50,159 nt of DNA. It comes from CAYRFF01 sp964436125 (lineage in GTDB: Bacteria; Bacteroidota; Bacteroidia; Chitinophagales; Saprospiraceae). Positions 35,180 through 43,455 of this stretch are shown piece after piece. The DNA is taken from assembly GCA_964436125.1 (NCBI GenBank), contig CAYTBT010000023.1, positions 1 through 50,159 on the forward strand, given 5' to 3'. The notes beneath the pieces are model-generated. The model saw nothing but the letters and a program-made list of their open reading frames with translations, was not told the DNA's origin and made no database searches. Position numbers and translations under genes: made by a program. Every line of letters begins with the position of its first letter. Within the stretch, counting starts at the first letter, position 1.

Positions 35180-37267
35180 TTACTCCTCCTCTTCCGGATA
35201 TTCAATACGGACGTGGTACATACTCCTCAAGAGCTTTTTAAATTCTTCTCTGCAAGTTTTAATATCGCGGAAAGTTAAATCAGATTCAGCAAATTGTTCA
35301 CGCTCAATCTTCCCATCAATAATACTATCGACCAGCTTATCAATAGCTTGTCCATCCGGGTTTTTTAAACTACGTGAGGAAGCCTCCAGGGAATCGGCAA
35401 TCATTAACACAGCTTGCTCTCTAGTCTGTGGCTTGGGTCCGGGATAAGTAAAGGCAGCGGGATCGACCTGGATATCCGGATTTTCTTTTTTGTAATTTCT
35501 ATAAAAGTATTCAACTCTTGTCGTTCCGTGATGTGTGCGGATAAAATCAATAATCAGCTTAGGCAAATGTTGTTTCTTGGCAAGTTTTATGCCGGTGGGA
35601 ACATGATCAATAATAATCTGAGCACTTTCCTTGCAATCGATATCTTCATGAGGATTGTAGGCACCTTGATTCTCGACAAAATATTCCGGATTCTTCAATT
35701 TTCCGACATCGTGATAAAGCGCGCCGACCTTTACGCTGAGGGCATTGGCGCCGATGGCTTCCGCGACGGATTCCCCGAGATTGGATACCTGGAGCGAGTG
35801 CTGAAATGTGCCGGGAGATTCTGTTGTCAATCGCTTCAGGAGCGGTCGATTAAGATCGGATAGTTCAGACAGGGTAATATTTGATGTAAATCCAAATATG
35901 CGCTCGAGCAATGGAACGAGTGGAAATGCAAGTAGCGTCAAGAATGACGAAATAAAGAGCCATACCAGTGGTGTCCAATCCAATTCATAGATACTTCCTA
36001 CCCTGATTAAACTGAGGCCGAGATAGCCGAGGCTATAAGCGAGGAATATGAACAGTATCGAGGTAAAGAATTTTCCCCAGTACCTGCTCGGCTTGAAGGT
36101 CAGCACGGTGACAATACCGACAAATATCTGTAAGAAAGTAAACTCATGTCCTTCACTACTTAATAGACTTGCAAGCAGGATGATTACGATATGCGTAAAA
36201 AGTGCCAGTCGGTCCGAAAAGAAGTTGATAACAAGGATAGGGACAATACAGAAGGGGATAATATACACCGAAAGATTATCCACGCCGTTAATCACCGACA
36301 CGAGATAACTATAAAGGACGATCCACAGCAACATAAATAAGAGGCTTAGGTATCGATCATAGACTTCACGCGCATTGAACTGCAGGAAGAGCAGATAGAC
36401 GCCCACGATGAGAGTTGTAAGCAACATAAGCCCCAGAAAAACTATAAAATCACGTCTTTCTCCTACATTGCGATTGACATATTCATTTTCATAGCTTAAT
36501 AATTTCTGATAAACTTCCGGGGAAACGATCTGCCCTTTGGAGACAATGGTTTCACCTTTTTCCACAATTCCTCTCGTCGTTGAGATATCGGCGAGCTTGG
36601 AATGCAGAATATCTTGTGTGCGTTGAGCATTGTAATAGGTATTGGGGTGGATTTTTACCACATCGTTCATAATGGGAACGAGATAACCTGCATCTTTCAG
36701 GGTCGATTGCGCAAGTTTATTGGAAATGATATTGCCGGCGATATTCAGTGGTGTCAATTCTTCCCTCGACACTTTTTTAACTATGCCGGTATTTCCGACG
36801 ATACGGATGAGTTCTGTCTGCGTTGTGTCGTGTCCCAGCTCATTCATGGTGATCAAATATGAATTATTGAACAGGTCCTTCAATATCTGCTCTCCGAGTT
36901 GTTTATACACTCTAGGCTGTGATGTGATCGTCGTTCTTTCACCACGCAATTGAAGGCGTGACTTCAGCTCGTTAAATTTTTCATCAAATTCTCGCAATAC
37001 CGTATCAATCACTTCGTGATGATAGTCGTAAAATGGGATAAAATCTTGTATAATCGCTGCTTTCTCAGTCTTAATCTGTGCTTTCCGCTTCAATATCGGA
37101 AACTGAAACTCCGCCACGAGATCATCATAAGTCCAGTTCTGCCCTTCCTTGTAATTATATGAAAAATCACTTGTAGAAGGGAATAAAAAACTTATAAATA
37201 CAATGACCGCAAGTACCGTAGCGTACTTTAAGATATTGGGCAAGTTATCTTTCAAAAAATTGGCCAT
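35180..37267 (-). CDS. PgpH-like 7TM-HD phosphohydrolase (candidate c-di-AMP phosphodiesterase)
   Basis: A membrane protein of about 695 residues has an N-terminal helix, a long extracytoplasmic 7TMR-HDED region (~50-280), seven transmembrane helices (~280-465) and a C-terminal HD domain. The HD domain shows TTESPGTFQHSLQVSNL, His519-Asp520 in ALYHDVGKLKNPEYF, and RTHHGTTRVEYFY. Characterised relatives (PgpH of Listeria) hydrolyse cyclic di-AMP. I chose ATG 37267 (MANFLKDN); TTG at 37273 is an alternative. It begins 6 bases after the adenosyltransferase gene, so the two are one operon. Confidence 0.85.
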   Translation of the reverse strand: MANFLKDNLPNILKYATVLAVIVFISFLFPSTSDFSYNYKEGQNWTYDDLVAEFQFPILKRKAQIKTEKAAIIQDFIPFYDYHHEVIDTVLREFDEKFNELKSRLQLRGERTTITSQPRVYKQLGEQILKDLFNNSYLITMNELGHDTTQTELIRIVGNTGIVKKVSREELTPLNIAGNIISNKLAQSTLKDAGYLVPIMNDVVKIHPNTYYNAQRTQDILHSKLADISTTRGIVEKGETIVSKGQIVSPEVYQKLLSYENEYVNRNVGERRDFIVFLGLMLLTTLIVGVYLLFLQFNAREVYDRYLSLLFMLLWIVLYSYLVSVINGVDNLSVYIIPFCIVPILVINFFSDRLALFTHIVIILLASLLSSEGHEFTFLQIFVGIVTVLTFKPSRYWGKFFTSILFIFLAYSLGYLGLSLIRVGSIYELDWTPLVWLFISSFLTLLAFPLVPLLERIFGFTSNITLSELSDLNRPLLKRLTTESPGTFQHSLQVSNLGESVAEAIGANALSVKVGALYHDVGKLKNPEYFVENQGAYNPHEDIDCKESAQIIIDHVPTGIKLAKKQHLPKLIIDFIRTHHGTTRVEYFYRNYKKENPDIQVDPAAFTYPGPKPQTREQAVLMIADSLEASSRSLKNPDGQAIDKLVDSIIDGKIEREQFAESDLTFRDIKTCREEFKKLLRSMYHVRIEYPEEEE

Positions 37268-37273
37268 CAGCAA

Positions 37274-37831
37274 TTAATTTTGTTCCGGACGAGCTTCCCA
37301 GGTAATCTCCTCATCCTTTTTCTCGTGAACAATAAAGCGCGAAATTACAAAGAAGTAATCTGACATACGATTAATATAGGAAAGTATTTCATCTTGAACT
37401 TCCGATTCTTCTGCGAGTGTAACTATTCTCCTTTCTGCTCTGCGGCAGACCGTTCTGCATAAATGCGCGACGGAAGCAGGTATATTGCCACCCGGCAATA
37501 CAAATCTCCTCAGCTTCGGTAGTACTTCTTGCATTGCATCGATTGCCTCTTCAAGCTCTTTGACGTCTGATTCTCTGATATCGGGTGCTAGTGGATTCTT
37601 ATCCGGATCGGAGGCGAGACTTGCTCCTATGGAAAATAGTCGCTCCTGGATATGCTTGAGTGTTGTGTCCATGTCCGGTAAATCAACTTGTTCTCTCAAG
37701 AAACCGACAAAGGAATTTAATTCGTCTATAGTTCCATAAGCTTCAATGCGTATATGATCCTTGGATAATCGGGTTCCCCCAAATAAGGAGGTTTTCCCTG
37801 CGTCTCCTGTCTTGGTGTATATTCTTGCCAT
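37274..37831 (-). CDS. PduO-type cob(I)alamin adenosyltransferase
   Basis: This enzyme of 185 residues transfers the adenosyl group of ATP to cob(I)alamin to form coenzyme B12. MARIYTKTGDAGKTSLFGG at the start is the ATP-binding region of the family. LRRFVLPGG, CRTVCRRAERR and YINRMSDYFFVISRF are the other conserved blocks. I chose Met at 37831 because the family motif begins there, and the 22 extra upstream codons are unlike the family. It is the first gene of a tight operon with the PgpH-like gene. Confidence 0.9.
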   Translation of the reverse strand: MARIYTKTGDAGKTSLFGGTRLSKDHIRIEAYGTIDELNSFVGFLREQVDLPDMDTTLKHIQERLFSIGASLASDPDKNPLAPDIRESDVKELEEAIDAMQEVLPKLRRFVLPGGNIPASVAHLCRTVCRRAERRIVTLAEESEVQDEILSYINRMSDYFFVISRFIVHEKKDEEITWEARPEQN

Positions 37832-38002
37832 GTGTATTTTTATGCTAATGTAAGGATTCTCCCGCTTTTTTATTGAGGGAATTGAAGATAAGTACAAGAT
37901 AATAGCATAAGAGTAAAGGTGCTTACAGCAAATCCATCACCTATACACCGATATAGCAGGAATGAACAAAGTAGTAATTAAAATTTATCTAAACATGATC
38001 AA

Positions 38003-39373
38003 TTATCTTAATACCGTGATTGTTCCGGTTTCCAGCTTTATTTTTCCTTCTGCAGTTCTATACTTAAACTTATATGTATAAACTCCGGTGGGAACTCTCT
38101 GACTTTTATACATGCCATGCCATGCGATATTACTTTCCGTCCCATGAAATATCAAGGCGCCCCATCTATCATAAATATTAAGGCTTATGGGTGTGAAATT
38201 CAGCCCTAAAGGTCGGAAAACATCATTTATCCCGTCGCTATTGGGCGTAAAAGCCGTAGGAATGTACACGGATTCCTTACATTGTTTTTCCTGTATCGTG
38301 AAACGAAAGGTATGCTCTCCACAGTTCGATGTAGTATGCAGCACATACAAGCCACTGTCAGGGAATGTGCGATACAGGCTTTCTTCCCCGTCATTCCAGC
38401 TATATTCCAGACCATAGCTACATAAAATTTCTCCATTCTTAATTCTCGTACTATCCAGTTGCCAGACCGGATTCTCCGTACAGAAGCTTATCGTATCTCT
38501 TATCGTAGTTGGATAGCTTACTTTCCTTACACTCACAGAGTCAAGGTAATAGATGAATTCATCAAAGCTTCCAACCCATTTTACCCATTCAGGAGCGGTA
38601 TTGAGAAATTTTTCAAAACTTTTCTCCATATTTTCAGAATATGGATAAGAAATCAAAAAGCTGTCTTTATCTGACGCTATATCAAATGCAAAATACAGGC
38701 TCTTCTCTCCTCCGTGTGCCTTATAACAGGCAGTCAATTTAGTCCATTCGCTTATTTCATCAAGTCGTAAGCCTTTGGGGGATCTATAGATTGCATAAAA
38801 AGGGTTCAGATATTCATCTATACGCATATCCCATTCTGTTGTATCTACTTTCTGTGGTGAAAAATACCATCCAAAATCGTCTGCCGTATAATAGGTATAT
38901 GGCGTACTCAGGAGAAAAAACTCAATCTTATAAATTGAGTCCTTCTGTAAAGTCGATTTTAAATTTGTAATAGGGGTCGTGGGAATAAGTCTGCTTGAAC
39001 TTATAGAGGTCTGCCCCATCATTAACAGACCTGAATATGGTTGTGGAATTCCAAAATCATAAAGATCTGTAAATGGTGCTTCCTTCTCACCTAAACAATA
39101 ATATTGATATGGATAAAGCTTTGAATTAATATCCGGACTATATCCATAGAACCAAAGTGGATACAACATATCCGGCACTTGAATTTCACCTTGTTTCACA
39201 ATCTGCTCCCATGAGTAAATCGATAATTGCTCATAACTTAGATACCCAAGTGTAGTATCTACCCTACTACACTTAAATTTTTCAAATGAAGGGTTGGGGA
39301 CAAGATTCTGTCCCCAAGCACCTTTATAAACTATGAGTATTAATACTATTGAAAATATCCGTGATAACAACAT
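38003..39373 (-). CDS. T9SS type B cargo protein, OmpA-independent, with carbohydrate-binding-like N-terminal domain
   Basis: This secreted protein of about 456 residues has the signal MLLSRIFSIVLILIVYKGAWG followed by QNLVPNPSFEKF, the typical opening of Bacteroidota jelly-roll or CBM-like domains. The C-terminal ~95 residues (VYIPTAFTPNSDGINDVF, LNIYDRWGALIF, GTITVLR) form the type B T9SS sorting domain. I chose the start at 39373, 10 bases after the upstream stop. A longer frame from 39427 adds 18 residues before the signal and overlaps the previous gene. It forms an operon with the type A cargo gene upstream. The function is unknown. Confidence 0.85.
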   Translation of the reverse strand: MLLSRIFSIVLILIVYKGAWGQNLVPNPSFEKFKCSRVDTTLGYLSYEQLSIYSWEQIVKQGEIQVPDMLYPLWFYGYSPDINSKLYPYQYYCLGEKEAPFTDLYDFGIPQPYSGLLMMGQTSISSSRLIPTTPITNLKSTLQKDSIYKIEFFLLSTPYTYYTADDFGWYFSPQKVDTTEWDMRIDEYLNPFYAIYRSPKGLRLDEISEWTKLTACYKAHGGEKSLYFAFDIASDKDSFLISYPYSENMEKSFEKFLNTAPEWVKWVGSFDEFIYYLDSVSVRKVSYPTTIRDTISFCTENPVWQLDSTRIKNGEILCSYGLEYSWNDGEESLYRTFPDSGLYVLHTTSNCGEHTFRFTIQEKQCKESVYIPTAFTPNSDGINDVFRPLGLNFTPISLNIYDRWGALIFHGTESNIAWHGMYKSQRVPTGVYTYKFKYRTAEGKIKLETGTITVLR

Positions 39374-39383
39374 ATGCACATCA

Positions 39384-41099
39384 TTATCGGATAAACAGTT
39401 TCTTGGATTCCGCACTTCCATCCTCATATTGAATTACTTGAAAATACACTCCCATATTCATGTCTTTCTGTAATTGATGAAATTTAGGTAAATCTCGATA
39501 ATTGTTTATCAACATCCCTTGTAAATTATATATCTGAACTGAATGTATTTCTGGCAATCCTTTTGACGTGTTTTTATCTGAAGACCGTATTGCTGTATTA
39601 ATATTCAGCTTTTCACTAGGAGTATCTGTTAATGGGAAAATAGGGTCATCTTCAATGTCAAAGCGTTGTTTACCTGAAATCACTTTACCACAAGTAGTTT
39701 TTATTTCAACAATTACCTCATAAATTTTAGTAGGAGGGTTATTGTAATTATAACTATTCGTTTCTTTAGAATTGACAGCTCGTATAAAAAAGTTCTTTCT
39801 TGTATGAAAATTAATATCCGGAAAGAAATTACTTATGGCTTTAATGTCATTCAAATTATAGGAAGCATAATCATAAGCTCCATTACTTGGATTTGTAAAT
39901 GTTTGGTCAATAATGGGGGTTGCAGATGGATCAGATGGAGAATCATATTCATTAACTTGAATCGTAATTGCATCTGCATAATTCTGTATATTATGAATAT
40001 CATCCAGAACCGGATAAATTTCACTTACGCCTGTTAATATTATCCCTCCGTCTTGAGCAGGTTCCGTATGACTCGCATCCGTAGAATTAATACCATCTGC
40101 TATTAAATCATTTTCGAGAGCATATTCTCCGGGATAAAAATTTCTGGAATCTTGAGTAGCACTCACTAAGATATTAACCGGATAATCATCACTCCGAGAC
40201 TTAAATTTAATGCCATCCATATTGGTACAACCATCATATATGGTTGTAAATCGCACTTCAAGATAATGCATAGATGGTACCTGATTCATATATTGATTAA
40301 AGTGGCCTAATGGGATGTTTTCTCTTAAACAACCATTATTCTTGAAGATATCAGTTTCTGCCCCCAAGGTCTGAATATAAGTCCCATCCCAGTCCAGCTC
40401 CACATATTCAAGAAAATAACTTGCATTGGTATTGCAATTTATTGCAATTGTGGGATGTAAGGTATAAGGAGGGTAGCAAATTACATCATTCACTTCAGTA
40501 GAAGTTATTCCGGCATCATCTGAAACATGTTCACCATCAGAATAGGTGATTTTAAATTCTGAAGTAAGTCCTAGTTTAATATTGACATCTCTATAATGAT
40601 AACATACATTTACCCTACTATCATCTTTAACTCCTTCAGTACCCCATGTGTATAGACAAGTGACCTTAAAAGTAGTTGGTCCCTCACCTTCGGGGTAATG
40701 CGGATAATATTTAAAAGGTGTACCATAATTAGCATAACCAATAACTTCATAAAACGGATCGCCATCTATATTGGCTTCGACCTTAATTCTGAAGTCCGAA
40801 TTAATTACAGTAAACTTAGCCCACATTTGCCCTCTACATATATTATCATTGTTGAAAAAGTAATAGGAATAAACATCTTGACAGAAAGCATAAGGAGGTA
40901 AAGTAGGCCCACCACCCTCATATCCTCCTCCAGTTCCAGGAGGCTGCCCCATCACACTTGATGGTAAAATTAATGTTATAAGGGAAAACACAATTAAAAA
41001 AGTTGAAAAAAGAGTTCTACTTCCGTAGTTCCGTAGTTCCGTAGTTCCGTAGTTCCGTAGTTCCGTAGTTCCGTAGTTCCGTAGTTCATAATAATTCAA
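39384..41099 (-). CDS. T9SS type A cargo protein with 8-bp repeat tract at its 5' end
   Basis: A secreted protein of 571 residues. After the start come residues 5-28, made of the repeated octapeptide ELRNYGTT, encoded by the 8-bp tract. The signal peptide follows (TLFSTFLIVFSLITLILPSSVMG, cut before Gln). The body is beta-rich without a recognised domain. The last ~75 residues (IHSVQIYNLQGMLINNY, DMNMGVYFQVIQYEDG, KKLFIR) are a type A T9SS sorting domain. No other in-frame start lies between the tract and the signal peptide, so a change in repeat number would switch the gene off. It is currently in frame with 8 copies. Confidence 0.85.
   Translation of the reverse strand: MNYYELRNYGTTELRNYGTTELRNYGSRTLFSTFLIVFSLITLILPSSVMGQPPGTGGGYEGGGPTLPPYAFCQDVYSYYFFNNDNICRGQMWAKFTVINSDFRIKVEANIDGDPFYEVIGYANYGTPFKYYPHYPEGEGPTTFKVTCLYTWGTEGVKDDSRVNVCYHYRDVNIKLGLTSEFKITYSDGEHVSDDAGITSTEVNDVICYPPYTLHPTIAINCNTNASYFLEYVELDWDGTYIQTLGAETDIFKNNGCLRENIPLGHFNQYMNQVPSMHYLEVRFTTIYDGCTNMDGIKFKSRSDDYPVNILVSATQDSRNFYPGEYALENDLIADGINSTDASHTEPAQDGGIILTGVSEIYPVLDDIHNIQNYADAITIQVNEYDSPSDPSATPIIDQTFTNPSNGAYDYASYNLNDIKAISNFFPDINFHTRKNFFIRAVNSKETNSYNYNNPPTKIYEVIVEIKTTCGKVISGKQRFDIEDDPIFPLTDTPSEKLNINTAIRSSDKNTSKGLPEIHSVQIYNLQGMLINNYRDLPKFHQLQKDMNMGVYFQVIQYEDGSAESKKLFIR
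41023..41086. repeat. Tandem repeat, 8 copies of CCGTAGTT
   Basis: There are eight perfect copies of an 8-bp unit (AACTACGG on the coding strand). They lie 13-76 bases inside the T9SS type A gene, between the ATG and the signal peptide. The unit is not a multiple of three, and the tract has no stop in any frame. Confidence 0.95.
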
Positions 41100-41223
41100 T
41101 TTAAATGAAAGAATATTTCTATCGTAAATATAATAAAGATTTCTTCAATAAAGTAATTCATCTTTGAATACCGTAATATACAAGACCCGTATCGTCCCAC
41201 TGTATTTATGCTCTTCATTAATT

Positions 41224-41955
41224 CTACAGCCCATAATCCGAGTCTTCCGCCTTTATCACGGATTCATTGATGACATCACTATCGATTTTTCCATCGATCA
41301 GGCTTATAATTCTGTGACAATGCTTAGCGATATCCGGTTCATGTGTGACGAGGATAACGGTATTTCCCGCTTCATGAATTTTTTCAAAGATACTCATGAC
41401 CTCAATAGATGTTTTGGTATCGAGGTTTCCTGTAGGTTCATCGGCGAGAATGATTGCGGGATCATTAACTAGTGCACGTGCTATTGCAACTCTCTGACGT
41501 TGTCCCCCGCTGAGTTCATTGGGTTTATGTTCAATTCTATCTCCAAGTCCTACCAGTTCAAGTGTTTCCCGCGCGCGTTCTTTTCGTTCTTTGAGTCCTT
41601 TTCCTGCATAAATCATCGGCAATGCGACATTATCGATTGACGAAAGTCGTGGTATGAGGTTAAATGTCTGGAAAATGAAGCCGATTTCCTGATTACGGAT
41701 AGCTGCCAGCTCATTGTCGTCCATGCGAGAAACATCTATCCCATTGAGATGATATGTTCCGCTTGTCGGTGTATCAAGACAACCAAGCACATTCATCAAG
41801 GTTGATTTTCCCGATCCGGATGGCCCCATTAAAGCCACATATTCATTCTTGTGAATATCAAGTGTGATCCCACGTATAGCGTGTACTTTTTCACTTCCCA
41901 TGATATAAGTTTTCCATAAATCACGGACCAGAATTACGGTTTCATTATCACTCAT
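41224..41955 (-). CDS. ABC transporter ATPase, MacB/LolD type
   Basis: An ATPase of 243 residues. Walker A GPSGSGKST (44-52), Q-loop Gln96, signature LSGGQ (148-152), Walker B IILADEP (168-174) and the H-loop in LVTHEPD are all present. The sequence LMNVLGCLDTPTSGTYHLNGIDVS is typical of the MacB/LolD/FtsE-like group, which drives mechanotransmission across the envelope (lipoprotein release, efflux). No permease gene is adjacent, so the partner must be elsewhere. Confidence 0.9.
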   Translation of the reverse strand: MSDNETVILVRDLWKTYIMGSEKVHAIRGITLDIHKNEYVALMGPSGSGKSTLMNVLGCLDTPTSGTYHLNGIDVSRMDDNELAAIRNQEIGFIFQTFNLIPRLSSIDNVALPMIYAGKGLKERKERARETLELVGLGDRIEHKPNELSGGQRQRVAIARALVNDPAIILADEPTGNLDTKTSIEVMSIFEKIHEAGNTVILVTHEPDIAKHCHRIISLIDGKIDSDVINESVIKAEDSDYGL

Positions 41956-42086
41956 TGCTGTTATCTTTTTATATTTTCTGTATTTTAGGTTATTTTGCCC
42001 TTCGATTTAAGGGAATAATCCCTTTCTTTATAAAAAAAGATAATGTAGCAGTCTTTATATAGTTATCAGAAAACATTCGACCAAAT

Positions 42087-42713
42087 ATGGAAAATTTCAA
42101 ACATATAGCGGTTGCCGGAAATATCGGTGCCGGCAAAACAACACTGTGCACTAAGCTCGGCAAGATTTATGACTGGGAGGTTCATTATGAAGATACCGTT
42201 GACAATCCATATCTGTCGGATTTCTATGACGACATGATGCGATGGGCTTTTCACCTGCAGATTTACTTCCTTACATCGCGGTATAAACAGATAAAACTCA
42301 TTCAAGAAGGCACTGAAACGGTGATCCAGGATAGAACAATCTATGAGGATGCATATATATTTGCCCCCAATCTCCACGATATGGGCCTTTTAAACTCAAG
42401 AGATTTTGATAATTATCGATCCTTATTTGCCCTGATGATGGATAATATCAAGCCGCCTGACCTCCTTATTTATCTCCGCGCCGATATTGCGACACTTGTA
42501 TCCCATATCAACACGAGAGGAAGAGATTATGAGGGGAATATCAGCCTTGATTATTTAAAAAGACTCAATAAGAGATATGAAGACTGGATAAACACCTATG
42601 ATAAAGGCAATTATCTCATTATCGATGTAGCCGGCATGGATTATATGAACAAATCTTCGGACTTAAGCCTCATTACGGATAAGATCGACGCGCATATCCA
42701 CGGTTTATTTTAA
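42087..42713 (+). CDS. Deoxynucleoside kinase (dCK/dGK family)
   Basis: The enzyme has 208 residues and phosphorylates deoxynucleosides for salvage. The P-loop is GNIGAGKTT (11-19), Asp82-Arg83 in IQDRTIYEDAY match the DRS/DR motif, and TRGRDYEGNISLDYL (from about 143) is the Arg-rich lid. The family is close to the deoxyadenosine/deoxyguanosine kinases of Gram-positives and Bacteroidota. The exact substrate cannot be told from sequence. It is followed after 70 bases by the YggS gene on the same strand. Confidence 0.9.
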   Translation: MENFKHIAVAGNIGAGKTTLCTKLGKIYDWEVHYEDTVDNPYLSDFYDDMMRWAFHLQIYFLTSRYKQIKLIQEGTETVIQDRTIYEDAYIFAPNLHDMGLLNSRDFDNYRSLFALMMDNIKPPDLLIYLRADIATLVSHINTRGRDYEGNISLDYLKRLNKRYEDWINTYDKGNYLIIDVAGMDYMNKSSDLSLITDKIDAHIHGLF

Positions 42714-42783
42714 GCTTATTCACAATCAATCGAACACTTCACCATTCAGTACTGTAAGAATAATACAGACATAATATCGATTT

Positions 42784-43455
42784 ATGAAACACAAGACATA
42801 CGAAGACCTAAAAGCCTGGACAGACGAGCATAAGGTCACGCTTATTGCCGTGTCCAAGACGCATCCGATAGAGAAGATCATGCCGATTTATGAACGTGGA
42901 CATCGCGACTTTGGAGAGAATCGCGTTCAGGAATTACTTGAAAAGGTAGAGAAAATGCCGCAAGACATTCGCTGGCACATGATCGGCTCCCTACAGTCCA
43001 ATAAAGTGAAATCCATCGTTCCATTTGTCCATCTTATTCACTCCGTGGACCGCCTTAAAATCCTCCGCTACATCAATAAGGAAGCCGGCAAAATTGATAG
43101 GAAAGTCGATGTACTCATTCAGATTCATATCGCGGATGAATCGAGCAAGCATGGATTTACATTTGCGGAAGCTGATGAATTATTCAAGCAAGATCCCACA
43201 GAGAAATATCCTTACGTCCGCGTCCGGGGCATGATGGGCATGGCCACTTTTACGGATAATGAAGAGCAGGTTGCTGCGGAATTTGGGAAGCTGCACACTT
43301 TTTTCAAGCAGATACAAGATGCATATCCGGAGAAGTTGGCAGATTTTGACACCTTGTCTATGGGTATGACAGGTGATTATCAACTAGCTGTCGCAAATGG
43401 CTCAACCATGATCCGTGTCGGAAGGCTCATCTTCGGTAAACGGGATTATGCTTAA
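42784..43455 (+). CDS. YggS/PROSC-family pyridoxal phosphate homeostasis protein
   Basis: A single-domain PLP-binding TIM barrel of 223 residues. Lys25 in LIAVSKTHP is the PLP-linked lysine. FGENRVQELLEK, WHMIGSLQSNKVK, the RGMMGMATF region, LSMGMTGDYQLAVANGSTMIRVG and LIFGKRDY complete the family signature. It keeps free PLP in balance and has no known catalytic activity. It ends with a 4-base convergent overlap with the FG-GAP gene, leaving no room for a terminator between them. Confidence 0.95.
   Translation: MKHKTYEDLKAWTDEHKVTLIAVSKTHPIEKIMPIYERGHRDFGENRVQELLEKVEKMPQDIRWHMIGSLQSNKVKSIVPFVHLIHSVDRLKILRYINKEAGKIDRKVDVLIQIHIADESSKHGFTFAEADELFKQDPTEKYPYVRVRGMMGMATFTDNEEQVAAEFGKLHTFFKQIQDAYPEKLADFDTLSMGMTGDYQLAVANGSTMIRVGRLIFGKRDYA

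Noticed and set aside
41224..41955. ABC ATPase as part of an export system for the Rhs toxins
   Set aside because: It is 28 kb away on the other strand, has no permease beside it, and is of the general MacB/LolD type.
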